Source of the DNA: Arthrobacter sp. MAHUQ-56
GTDB taxonomy: Bacteria; Actinomycetota; Actinomycetes; Actinomycetales; Micrococcaceae
Assembly: GCF_019710585.1 (NCBI RefSeq)
Contig: NZ_JAIFZQ010000004.1
Location: 186,001-250,000, forward strand
Direction of reading: 5' to 3'
Length of the DNA: 64,000 nucleotides
The translations under genes were made by a program, and so were the position numbers. Positions 49,134 through 57,000 of the stretch are shown piece after piece (the stretch's first letter is position 1; each line of letters opens with the position of its first letter). Below the pieces are notes generated by a model. That model was not told the DNA's origin. It did not search any database and saw nothing but the letters and a program-made list of their open reading frames with translations.

Positions 49134-51866
49134 TTAGACGAGTCCAGTTAGATCACCCCTGGAAGTTACGCCGAGCTTGGTGAAAACCTGGTAAAGGTGG
49201 CCTTCCACGGTCCGGACTGAGACGCCCATTTCCAGGGCGATATCGCGGTTGGAAGCACCCCGGCCCGCCATGCGCGCAATCTGCCGTTCGCGGCTGGTGA
49301 GCAGCGGGCTGCCACTGCTGGGCACGATGGGCAGGTTCGCCACCGTGGAGGCGAGGATGTCGAGCCGGGCCTGGGCGGTCCTGGCGGACGCGGCGTCCCC
49401 GTCCTGGCGGGCGAAGTCCACCGCGAGCGCCATGCACCGGGCCTCGACCACGTCCAGCTCGAGGGTTGCGGCAAGTTCGGCGCCGGCCAGGAGTGCCTTG
49501 GCGTTCTTTGTCCTGCTCCCGATGGCCGTCAGCCGGGAGATCTCCGCCAGCGGGCCCTGCCTGTGGCCGGCGATCTCCTCCAGCAGGCGGAAGTCGGCAT
49601 CGCTGCCGTTCACAGTGGCCGCGAGCAGGTTGATGCCGGCAATGGTCCACCGCCCGGCTGCCATGTTCCGGCGCGCCGATTGCTTCAGGGCGGTGACGGC
49701 CTCGGAATCACCCAGCCACCGGCCGGCCACGTGCGCGCAGAACTCGATGATGCTTTCGGCAGCGAACCCCGCTTTTCCAGGTGTCCTTTGCAGCTTCCCG
49801 AGGTACCGGCGGGCCTGTGCCGTGTTGCCCGTCTGGGCGTAGGCCAGCGCGGTAGCGGCATACGCGCTGCGAAGTGCTGTCTCGACCGGCTGGAGCTCCA
49901 ATTGCGCGGCGGCCGAAATGAGGGGTTCCAGGGCAGCGTCGCCGCGGCCGGAGAAGACGTAGGCCATCCCCACCGCCAGCTCCGTGGCGGCACTGCGGTA
50001 CGGAAGGCTGGTGGCCTGGGGCTGGCCGGTGGAGCGGAGGAGGTCGATGCAGCGCCGCCACTGGCCGGCCACCAGCAGGACGAAATATGCCTCCTTCGTG
50101 TACCTCTCGCGGAGGCCTACAACGTGCGAGGCGTCGCTGATCTGGCCGCCGAGCTGCCTCATCAGGCCCAGTGCGTCCATCTCGCGGCCGGTGGTTGCCA
50201 AGGCGCCCATCAGGATGATCGCCGACCGGTACCGGAACGCGCTGTCGGGGTTCCGGGCAGGATCCGCTGCCCGTTCCAACTGGGGAATCATGGCGGCGAA
50301 GTCGCCGGCGTGGGCGCGGTATTCAAATTCGCTCAAAGCGATCCGGTTCGCTGCCACGGCCACCGGCGCGGGCCACACTGCCTGGTGGCCCACCTTGTCG
50401 AGCCGCTGCCGGGCCGAGGCGAAGAGGTCCGGGACCTTGGCCGCGTGCGCAGGCAGCCTGAGCATGACATGCGCCTTGGCGGCGATCACCTCGGCGTACT
50501 CTTCAAGATCCAGGCCTTCCAGCTCCGGCTGGGAGATGTCGTCCAGGGCCGCGAGCGCCTGGACCGGCATGTCCAGCTGGAGGTAGGCCGCGGCTTTTTG
50601 CCGCTGCGCGGGCGCCCACTCGCGGTCGGTTCTTTGAAGCATGTCCGCGTAGGTCAGGGCGAACCGGGGGTCGAAGAGCTGCACTGCCGCTTCTGCGGCC
50701 GCAAGCGCCAGCGCGGGGCTCAGCGCCGCCTCACACTCATGCGTCCATGCGGCGGCGGACATCAACTCCTCCACCGTCATGGTGGCGGGGTCGGGTTCCT
50801 GGCCGCCCAGCAGGACGGCGCGGAGCTCACGGCGGCGTGAAATGCTGAGCCAGGTCCGGACCACGTCGCCGATATACTTCTCCCGCAGGGACACCCAGCG
50901 GCAGTCCGAGTCGTCGATCTCCAGCAGCCCGCCGTCTTCCATGTCCGCCACGACGTCCGCGCCGTAGACAGCTGTCAGCCTTGACAGTTCCACCCGCCGG
51001 GCGCAGGACAGCATCTCGATCACTTCACGGGTTTGCGGTGCTTCGCGTGACCAGCGGGACCGGACGATGTCATCAAGGCTGGCGGCGCCGTCGAGCACTA
51101 CTTTGTCGCGGAGGGTCCACACGGAATCGGACAGCACCAGGTTGCCGGACAGTTGCTGCTCGGTGACCAGGGCTTTGAGCAGCAACGGATTGCCGCCCAC
51201 CATCTGGTGGAAGGTGGTGACCAGCGAGGATGAGACGCGGTGCCCCAGCAGGGACAGCAGGACCTGCCTGGTCTGCAGTTCATTGAGGTTGCTGAGCCGG
51301 ACCTCGGCCAGCCTCCTCTCAGTCAGCAGCCAGTGGAAGTCGGCCGGAAGGTCGCTGGAATTGGGCGCGACTGCGATGATGCGTGCCGTGCGGGTGAGCA
51401 TGACGTTCAGCAGCACGCCCGCGCTCATGTCGTCGATGCTTCCGGAAGTATCCAGGGTGATGACGCAGGGCCTGCCGGCAGCGTCGCTGCGGATGAGTGA
51501 GGTGATGCCGCGGAGGATGGCGGTGGGCGAGCCCATGTAGGCCCGCGGCAGCCGGGCCAGCAGGAAGGACAGGCAACCGTACGGCGTGGCGGCGCCGGAG
51601 GGGCCGGAGCGAAGCTGCAGGGACCAGACATCCGGTCCGAGGTCAGCCACCGCGGCCCTGGCCAGGGAAGATTTGCCCACACCCCGCCCGCCGGTGATCA
51701 CCACACCGAGGGAGTTTTCGCTGGTGAGCGCGCTGCGGACGGCCTCAAGGTTGGCGCTGCGGGCGGGCACGGACCATTTGCCCTCCGGCGGAGCGGAGGG
51801 TTTCGTGGGCAGCCCGTCGTCGGGAGGTATTGACCCACGTCCCCAGCTAAGTGGCTCGATTGACAT
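49134..51866 (-). CDS. Large ATP-binding LuxR-family regulator (second of pair)
   Basis: A 910-aa LAL-type regulator. An N-terminal Gly/Pro linker precedes the P-loop GGRGVGKSSLARAAV (near residue 63). The ATPase and helical-repeat middle resembles the gene downstream, and the C-terminus is a LuxR HTH (ITSRERQIARMAGRG... in part, ending TVEGHLYQVFTKLGV). The ATG at 51866 has GGGGA 8 nt upstream. The long open frame further upstream runs into pth and is rejected. The two genes are tandem paralogues, perhaps answering a shared signal; the signal is unknown. Confidence 0.84.
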   Translation of the reverse strand: MSIEPLSWGRGSIPPDDGLPTKPSAPPEGKWSVPARSANLEAVRSALTSENSLGVVITGGRGVGKSSLARAAVADLGPDVWSLQLRSGPSGAATPYGCLSFLLARLPRAYMGSPTAILRGITSLIRSDAAGRPCVITLDTSGSIDDMSAGVLLNVMLTRTARIIAVAPNSSDLPADFHWLLTERRLAEVRLSNLNELQTRQVLLSLLGHRVSSSLVTTFHQMVGGNPLLLKALVTEQQLSGNLVLSDSVWTLRDKVVLDGAASLDDIVRSRWSREAPQTREVIEMLSCARRVELSRLTAVYGADVVADMEDGGLLEIDDSDCRWVSLREKYIGDVVRTWLSISRRRELRAVLLGGQEPDPATMTVEELMSAAAWTHECEAALSPALALAAAEAAVQLFDPRFALTYADMLQRTDREWAPAQRQKAAAYLQLDMPVQALAALDDISQPELEGLDLEEYAEVIAAKAHVMLRLPAHAAKVPDLFASARQRLDKVGHQAVWPAPVAVAANRIALSEFEYRAHAGDFAAMIPQLERAADPARNPDSAFRYRSAIILMGALATTGREMDALGLMRQLGGQISDASHVVGLRERYTKEAYFVLLVAGQWRRCIDLLRSTGQPQATSLPYRSAATELAVGMAYVFSGRGDAALEPLISAAAQLELQPVETALRSAYAATALAYAQTGNTAQARRYLGKLQRTPGKAGFAAESIIEFCAHVAGRWLGDSEAVTALKQSARRNMAAGRWTIAGINLLAATVNGSDADFRLLEEIAGHRQGPLAEISRLTAIGSRTKNAKALLAGAELAATLELDVVEARCMALAVDFARQDGDAASARTAQARLDILASTVANLPIVPSSGSPLLTSRERQIARMAGRGASNRDIALEMGVSVRTVEGHLYQVFTKLGVTSRGDLTGLV

Positions 51867-51877
51867 GAACTTATCCC

Positions 51878-51903
51878 CTACATCCTGCAGTAGCGGGATG
51901 TAG
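51878..51903 (-). promoter_or_regulatory. 5' UTR hairpin next to the luxR ribosome binding site
   Basis: CTACATCC (51878-51885) and GGATGTAG (51896-51903), 8-bp stem, 10-nt loop. On the minus strand the second arm runs straight into the GGGGA ribosome binding site of the 910-aa regulator. Confidence 0.4.
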
Positions 51904-51958
51904 CCCCATTGCTCCCCCGCATAGGAAGAAGAGTACCCTGCCCAGCAGACAACGAGAC

Positions 51959-51972
51959 AGGCCAAAGGGCCT
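51959..51972 (+). terminator. Small hairpin with T-run on the plus strand
   Basis: AGGCC-AAAG-GGCCT followed by TTAAGTTTTTTA. The T-run is on the plus strand, but no plus-strand gene ends here. On the minus strand it follows the pth stop with only a poor U-tract. Confidence 0.35.
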
Positions 51973-51981
51973 TTAAGTTTT

Positions 51982-52578
51982 TTATTGCAAACGACTGGAT
52001 TTGTCCGGGTGGAACTTCTGCTGGGCTGCCGTGAGCCCGTCCCGGAGCAATGACTCAACGGCGTCGGCGGCCTCGTCCAGCAGGAACGGAAGCTCCTTGA
52101 GCTCGGCCGCACCGAAGTCGCGCAGGACGAAGTCTGCCGTGTCCATCCTGCCCGGAGGCCTGCCAACCCCCACGCGTACCCGGTGGTAGTCCTTGGTGCC
52201 GAGCGCCTTGGAGATGTCGCGCAGGCCATTGTGGCCGCCTTCGCCCCCGCCGATTTTTAACTTGACCGTGTTAAAAGGGATGTCGATCTCGTCGTGGACG
52301 GCCACCACATGGTCCGGCGCGATGCCGAAGAAATTTGCCAGGCCGGCGACGGGTCCGCCGGAGACGTTCATGTACGTCATGGGCTTCGCCAGGACGACGC
52401 GGGGCCCGCCGATCCCCAGGCGCCCCTCGACTACCTGCGCCCGGGCCTTGTGCGTCTTGAAGCCGGCCCCGATGCGGCCTGCGAGTTCATCGAGCACCAT
52501 CTGGCCGATATTGTGCCGGTTGCCTTGGTACTGCGCCCCGGGGTTGCCGAGGCCGACGATCAGCCAGGTGTCAGTCAT
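51982..52578 (-). CDS. pth: Peptidyl-tRNA hydrolase
   Basis: A 198-aa Pth1 enzyme, recycling peptidyl-t[30 protein letters not shown] contains the catalytic His (GNRHN). [10 protein letters not shown] and [20 protein letters not shown] follow. TAGGAT lies exactly 6 nt before the ATG (leaderless). It is downstream of rplY, the usual order. Confidence 0.94.
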   Translation of the reverse strand: MTDTWLIVGLGNPGAQYQGNRHNIGQMVLDELAGRIGAGFKTHKARAQVVEGRLGIGGPRVVLAKPMTYMNVSGGPVAGLANFFGIAPDHVVAVHDEIDIPFNTVKLKIGGGEGGHNGLRDISKALGTKDYHRVRVGVGRPPGRMDTADFVLRDFGAAELKELPFLLDEAADAVESLLRDGLTAAQQKFHPDKSSRLQ

Positions 52579-52584
52579 GGATCC

Positions 52585-52590
52585 ATCCTA
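52585..52590 (-). promoter_or_regulatory. -10 box of pth (leaderless)
   Basis: TAGGAT on the minus strand, 6 nt before the ATG at 52578. Confidence 0.5.
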
Positions 52591-52646
52591 TGGTGGGCGG
52601 TTCGGGCGGGCGGGACACTGCACTGCCGGACAAGGCTGACATGGCA

Positions 52647-52675
52647 GTGGCCGGACCCCTGGGGGATCCGGCCAC
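52647..52675. terminator. Hairpin after rplY
   Basis: GTGGCCGGA (52647-52655) / TCCGGCCAC (52667-52675) with inner CCCC/GGGG, 21 bp after the rplY stop. No T-run. Confidence 0.55.
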
Positions 52676-52695
52676 CGGCATGAGCGCGGAAGTGC

Positions 52696-53319
52696 TTACT
52701 CGGCTGCGGCCTCTTCGGCTGCTTCCGGAGCTTCCGCTGCTGCACCTTCGGCAGCAGCTTCGGCTTCTGCTTCCTCGGCGATTTCGATGGCCTCGGAGAT
52801 GTTCACCACGAGTGCTTCGGCGTCGGTCAGCAGGACGGTGCCCTTGGGCAGGACCAGGTCGGAAGCGTGGACGTGCTCGCCCGCGGCGCGGCCTTCGATG
52901 CTGACCTCAATGGCGGTGGGCAGGTGCGTTGCCTCGGCCTCGAGGGACACAACCGTCAGTTCCAGGTTGTGGACAGTGCCGGGAGCGGTCTCGCCCGCAA
53001 GGTGGACCGGAACGTCAACCGTGACCTTCTCGCCCTGGCGGACGGTCAGGAGGTCGATGTGCTCGATGATCTGCTTTACGGGATCACGCTGGACATCCTT
53101 CACCAGGGCCAGGTGGCCTTCGCCGTTGATGTCCAGGGACAGCAGGGCGTTGGGGGTGCGGACGGCCAGGGTGGTGGCCTTGGCCGGCAGGGTCACGTGG
53201 ATGGGCTCAGCACCGTGGCCGTAGATGACGGCGGGGATCTGGTGGTTGGCGCGGGCGCGGCGGGCGTAGCCCTTGCCGAATTCGGTGCGCAGTTCTGCTG
53301 CGAGCTTCTGCTCAGACAT
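52696..53319 (-). CDS. rplY: 50S ribosomal protein L25/general stress protein Ctc
   Basis: A 207-aa CTC-form L25. The N-terminal 5S rRNA-binding domain (LAAELRTEFGKGYARRAR; IPAVIYGHG) is followed by a TL5/CTC C-terminal domain and an Ala/Glu-rich tail. AAGGAGATATCC precedes the ATG. It binds 5S rRNA in the large subunit. Confidence 0.94.
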   Translation of the reverse strand: MSEQKLAAELRTEFGKGYARRARANHQIPAVIYGHGAEPIHVTLPAKATTLAVRTPNALLSLDINGEGHLALVKDVQRDPVKQIIEHIDLLTVRQGEKVTVDVPVHLAGETAPGTVHNLELTVVSLEAEATHLPTAIEVSIEGRAAGEHVHASDLVLPKGTVLLTDAEALVVNISEAIEIAEEAEAEAAAEGAAAEAPEAAEEAAAE

Positions 53320-53557
53320 GGATATCTCCTTGAAGACTAAACGGTGTTCAGCAAGGGCGGAGGTCTGGTGTGACCTTCAACGCCGGGCCGGTTGGCAGCC
53401 CTTCAAGAAGGCAGTCCTTCAGGTGAAGGACAAGCAGACCCAGTCGATAACGGAGGCTATGCCCTCCCTCGCCAAGGTATCGGGTACTAGGCTACCAGTG
53501 CGGGGCCCGTTCCCTGAAATCCCCACCGGTTCCCTGAGCCCGCAAGCTCGCGCGGGG

Positions 53558-53591
53558 AACCCTGCCGGCGTGGGCCCAGGCCGGCAGGGTT
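53558..53591. terminator. Hairpin after prs
   Basis: AACCCTGCCGGC (53558-53569) / GCCGGCAGGGTT (53580-53591), 12-bp stem, 10 bp after the prs stop. Confidence 0.62.
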
Positions 53592-53600
53592 AACGCCCGG

Positions 53601-54581
53601 CTAGGCCTTGCCGTCGAACAGGCTCGTGACCGAACCGTCGTCGAACACTTCGCGGACCGCACGGGCGATCAGCGGGGCGATGGACAGCACCGTCAGCTGC
53701 GGGAAACGCTGGGACGCGGTGAGCGGCAGCGTGTTGGTGACCACCACTTCGCGGGCCCCGGACTCGGAGAGGCGCCGGGCCGCCGGATCGGAGAAGACTG
53801 CGTGGGTTGCGGCGATGATGACGTCCTTGGCGCCGGCGTTCTTCAGCACGGTGACAGCTCCGGAGATGGTTCCGCCGGTGTCGATCATGTCGTCGATCAG
53901 CACGCAGGTGCGGCCCTCGATCTGTCCCACCACCGTTTTGGAGACCGCCTGGTTGGGCACGGTGAGGTCACGGCTCTTGTGCACGAACGCCAGGGGCGCG
54001 CCGCCCAGGCGCTCCGCCCACTGTTCGGCCACGCGGACGCGGCCGGTGTCCGGGGAGACAACCGTGATGTTGTCGGCTTCGACGCGGGTGCGGATGTAGT
54101 CGGCCAGCAGCGGGATGGCCATGAGGTGGTCCACGGGCCCGTCGAAGAAGCCCTGGATCTGCGAGGTGTGCAGGTCCACGCTCATGATGCGGTCGGCGCC
54201 GGCGGTCTTGTAGAGGTCGGCCACCAGGCGGGCGGAGATGGGCTCGCGGCCGCGGCCCTTCTTGTCCTGCCGGGCATAGGGGTAGAACGGCGACACCACC
54301 GTGATGCGCTTGGCGGAGGCCCGCTTCAGCGAATCGATCATGATCAGCTGTTCCATGAGGTGGTTGTTCAGCGGGGCCGGGTGCGCCTGGATCACGAAGG
54401 CGTCGGTGCCGCGAACGCTCTCCCCGGCACGGACGTAGATCTCTCCGTTGGCGAAGTCGTAGGCGTCCACGGGCAGCAGGTCGGTGCCGAGTTCCTTGGC
54501 GATTTCCCGCGCCAGCTCCGGGTGGGCCCGCCCGGTGGCGAGCACCAGCTTCTTTTCGCCGTGCGCCGTAATTTCGCTCAT
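53601..54581 (-). CDS. prs: Ribose-phosphate pyrophosphokinase
   Basis: A 326-aa PRPP synthase making PRPP from ribose-5-phosphate and ATP. FANGEIYVRAGESVRG binds ATP. YPYARQDKKGRGREPISARLVADL is the flexible loop region by position ~101-124. The PRPP-binding motif is VLIDDMIDTGGTISGA. It ends 3 bp past glmU's start region in the glmU-prs-rplY-pth block. Confidence 0.95.
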   Translation of the reverse strand: MSEITAHGEKKLVLATGRAHPELAREIAKELGTDLLPVDAYDFANGEIYVRAGESVRGTDAFVIQAHPAPLNNHLMEQLIMIDSLKRASAKRITVVSPFYPYARQDKKGRGREPISARLVADLYKTAGADRIMSVDLHTSQIQGFFDGPVDHLMAIPLLADYIRTRVEADNITVVSPDTGRVRVAEQWAERLGGAPLAFVHKSRDLTVPNQAVSKTVVGQIEGRTCVLIDDMIDTGGTISGAVTVLKNAGAKDVIIAATHAVFSDPAARRLSESGAREVVVTNTLPLTASQRFPQLTVLSIAPLIARAVREVFDDGSVTSLFDGKA

Positions 54582-54584
54582 TTG

Positions 54585-56063
54585 TTACTTGCCCTCTTCT
54601 GTAGATGCCGGGGTACTTGAGGAGTGTTGGGTGGCCGCCTGGGCCAGTTCGGCGGAGCGGGTGCCCGGACGGTTCGCGGCAACCCAGCCTTCAGCGTTGC
54701 GCTGCGGCGCAACGTTGATTGCGAGGGCTCCCGCCGGTACGTCCTTGCGGATCACCGCGCCGGCGCCGCTGTAGGCGCCGTCCCCCACGGTGACCGGCGC
54801 AACAAAGACCGTGTTGGAACCTGTACGGACGCCGGAGCCGATCACCGTGCGGTGCTTCTTCTCGCCGTCGTAATTGGCCGTGATGTTGCCGCAGCCGATG
54901 TTGGTGTCTTCGCCGATTTCGGCGTCGCCCGCGTAGCCCAGGTGGGACAGTTTGGAGCCGCGGCCGATGGTGACGTTCTTGGTTTCGTAGAAGGCGCCGA
55001 TCTTGCCTTTCTCCCCCAGGACCGTGCCAGGGCGGAGATAGGTGAAGGGGCCGACGGCGGCGCGCGGGCCGATGACGGAGCCGGAACCGTGCGTGCGGAC
55101 CACCTGCGCGCCTTCACCGACCGTGACGTCGGTCAGGGTGGTGTCGGGGCCGACGACTGCGTCCCTGGCCACAGTGGTGGCCCCGTGCAGCTGCGTGTTG
55201 GGCAGGAGCCGGACATCCTCGTCGAGCGTCACGGAGGAGTCGATCCAGGTGGTGGCGGGGTCCACTACCGTGACGCCGGCCCGCATCCATGCCTCCACGG
55301 TGCGGCGGTTCAGCTCGGCCCCGAGGGCGGAAAGCTGGACGCGGTCGTTGGCGCCTTCCACCTGCCAGCGGTCGGCGGTGACGACGGCGGCCACCCGGCC
55401 GCCCGCCTCGCGCGCCAGTACCAGCACATCGGTCAGGTACTTCTCGCCCTGCGCGTTCTCGGTGGTCACTTTGGCCAGCGCGTCCCGGAGCACGGTGGCG
55501 TCGAAGGCGTAAATGCCGGAGTTGACTTCACGGATCAGGTGCTCGTCCTCGGAGGCGTCCTTGTGCTCGCGGATGCCGCTGACGGTTCCGTCTTCCCCGC
55601 GGAGGATGCGGCCGTAGCCTGCGGCGTCGTCCAGGACTGCGGTCAGGACAGTCACGGCGTTGGCATCACGCTCGTGGGTGGCGACGAGTTCGGCGAGCAG
55701 TTCGCCGGAAAGCAAGGGGACGTCTCCGTAGGTGACCACCACGGTGCCCGTCAGGTGGCCGTCAGCGTCCAGCACCTCGAGGGCCGCCTCGACGGCGCGG
55801 CCGGTGCCGGGGATGTCGTCCTGGTCCACGATGACTGCCTTGGGATCCAGCGCTGAAACGTGCCCGGCCACGAGGTCGCGTTCGTGGCGCACCACGATGG
55901 CCAGCCGCTGCGGGTTGATGCTGCGCGCGGCCCGGAGGGCGTGGCCCACCATGGACAGGCCGCCGATTTCATGGAGGATCTTCGGTGTACGCGACTTCAT
56001 CCGGGTACCGGCGCCTGCTGCCAGAACGATTACAGCGGCCGGGCCGGCATTCTCGGGGATCAC
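54585..56063 (-). CDS. glmU: Bifunctional GlcNAc-1-P uridyltransferase / GlcN-1-P acetyltransferase
   Basis: A 492-aa GlmU that makes UDP-GlcNAc for the cell wall. The N-terminal pyrophosphorylase has VIVLAAGAGTRMKS and VTYGDVPLL. The C-terminal left-handed beta-helix has GPFTYLRPGTVLGEKGKIG and NIGCGNITANYDG. An Ala/Ser/Thr-rich C-terminal tail of ~30 residues is variable. GTG 56063 has AAGGAG 8 nt upstream. The upstream in-frame stretch overlaps the tRNA and is rejected. Confidence 0.94.
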   Translation of the reverse strand: MIPENAGPAAVIVLAAGAGTRMKSRTPKILHEIGGLSMVGHALRAARSINPQRLAIVVRHERDLVAGHVSALDPKAVIVDQDDIPGTGRAVEAALEVLDADGHLTGTVVVTYGDVPLLSGELLAELVATHERDANAVTVLTAVLDDAAGYGRILRGEDGTVSGIREHKDASEDEHLIREVNSGIYAFDATVLRDALAKVTTENAQGEKYLTDVLVLAREAGGRVAAVVTADRWQVEGANDRVQLSALGAELNRRTVEAWMRAGVTVVDPATTWIDSSVTLDEDVRLLPNTQLHGATTVARDAVVGPDTTLTDVTVGEGAQVVRTHGSGSVIGPRAAVGPFTYLRPGTVLGEKGKIGAFYETKNVTIGRGSKLSHLGYAGDAEIGEDTNIGCGNITANYDGEKKHRTVIGSGVRTGSNTVFVAPVTVGDGAYSGAGAVIRKDVPAGALAINVAPQRNAEGWVAANRPGTRSAELAQAATQHSSSTPASTEEGK

Positions 56064-56166
56064 GTACGGGCTCTCCTTGCTTGATTGGGCTGGCGCCTGG
56101 CGGTGTACAGCCGGCTCGCCGGCCCCGCACCGGGCGCCATCCTGCTGAACGCTCCTCGCACAGCAG

Positions 56167-56238
56167 TTCCGCCCATAGGATTCGAACCTATACTCCACGG
56201 CTCCAAAGGCCGGGGTGCTGCCGTTACACCAGAGCGGA
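56167..56238 (-). tRNA. tRNA-Gln (anticodon TTG)
   Basis: 72 nt on the minus strand. The acceptor arm is TCCGCTC/GGGCGGA, with discriminator A and no encoded CCA. The D arm includes GTGTAACGGCAGCAC. Anticodon loop CTTTGGA (TTG) is flanked by CCGGC/GCCGT, with one C:U mismatch at the base. The T arm is ATAGG-TTCGAAT-CCTAT. It lies just upstream of glmU, as in many actinobacteria. Confidence 0.88.
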
Positions 56239-56361
56239 CCGTGCCGTAGGCGCAAGGCCCGGGCACAAGTCCCTATTTTGCCACGGGTTCAGGGCAGCGC
56301 GCGACCAAGGGGCTTCCGCCCCCGGCCGGCCGCACCGGAAAGCGCGCCCCGGCAGGTGGTG

Positions 56362-56367
56362 CATGAT
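56362..56367 (+). promoter_or_regulatory. -10 box of the second tetR gene (leaderless)
   Basis: CATGAT exactly 6 nt before the GTG at 56374. Confidence 0.4.
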
Positions 56368-56373
56368 GGAAAT

Positions 56374-57000
56374 GTGAGCAACAACCTTCCGCGGACGCGG
56401 ATGACTGGCCTGCAGCGGCGAAGCCAGCTGATCGGCGTCGGCCGCGGACTTTTCGCCGTGCGCGGCCTGGACGGGACCACCATCGAGGAAATCGCCGCCT
56501 GTGCCGGCGTGTCCAAACCGGTCATCTACGAACACTTCGGTTCCAAGGAAGGCCTCTACACCGAAGTGGTCAACTGCGAATTCCACATCCTGCTGGACGC
56601 GGTCAACACCGCCCTCACAGAGGAAGCCAAGCCCCGCGTCCTGGTGGAACGTGCGGCACTGGCCCTGCTGACCTACATCGAAGACCGCACGGAGGGTTTC
56701 CGGATCCTGATGCGTGACGCTCCCCCGTCCCAGCCGGAGGGCGCGTTCTCCACGCTGCTGTCCCACGTGACCGCCCGGGTGGAGCACATTCTCTCCGACG
56801 AGTTCTCGCGCCGCGGCTTCAGCGGGGAGGACGGGGCCATGTACGCCCAGATGCTCGTCGGCATGGTGGCCATGACCGGCCAATGGTGGCAGGACAGCCG
56901 GACGCCCGACAAGCACACCGTCGCCGCGCACCTGGTCAACCTCGCCTGGAACGGCCTGACCGGCCTCAAGAAGGAACCGGAGCTGCAGAGCGGGCCCTAG
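56374..57000 (+). CDS. TetR-family transcriptional regulator
   Basis: A 208-aa TetR repressor. The HTH at about residues 22-65 includes TTIEEIAACAGVSKPVIYEHFG. The C-terminal domain has a Trp-rich helix, TGQWWQDSRT. There is no partner gene on the same strand; its last 4 bases overlap the stop of the convergent ABC-F gene (shared CTAG). The target is unknown. Confidence 0.86.
   Translation: MSNNLPRTRMTGLQRRSQLIGVGRGLFAVRGLDGTTIEEIAACAGVSKPVIYEHFGSKEGLYTEVVNCEFHILLDAVNTALTEEAKPRVLVERAALALLTYIEDRTEGFRILMRDAPPSQPEGAFSTLLSHVTARVEHILSDEFSRRGFSGEDGAMYAQMLVGMVAMTGQWWQDSRTPDKHTVAAHLVNLAWNGLTGLKKEPELQSGP

Noticed and set aside
51867..52229. N-terminal extension of the 910-aa LuxR gene
   Set aside because: The extra 121 codons lie mostly antigenic to no family and overlap pth in another frame; the ATG at 51866 has a ribosome binding site.
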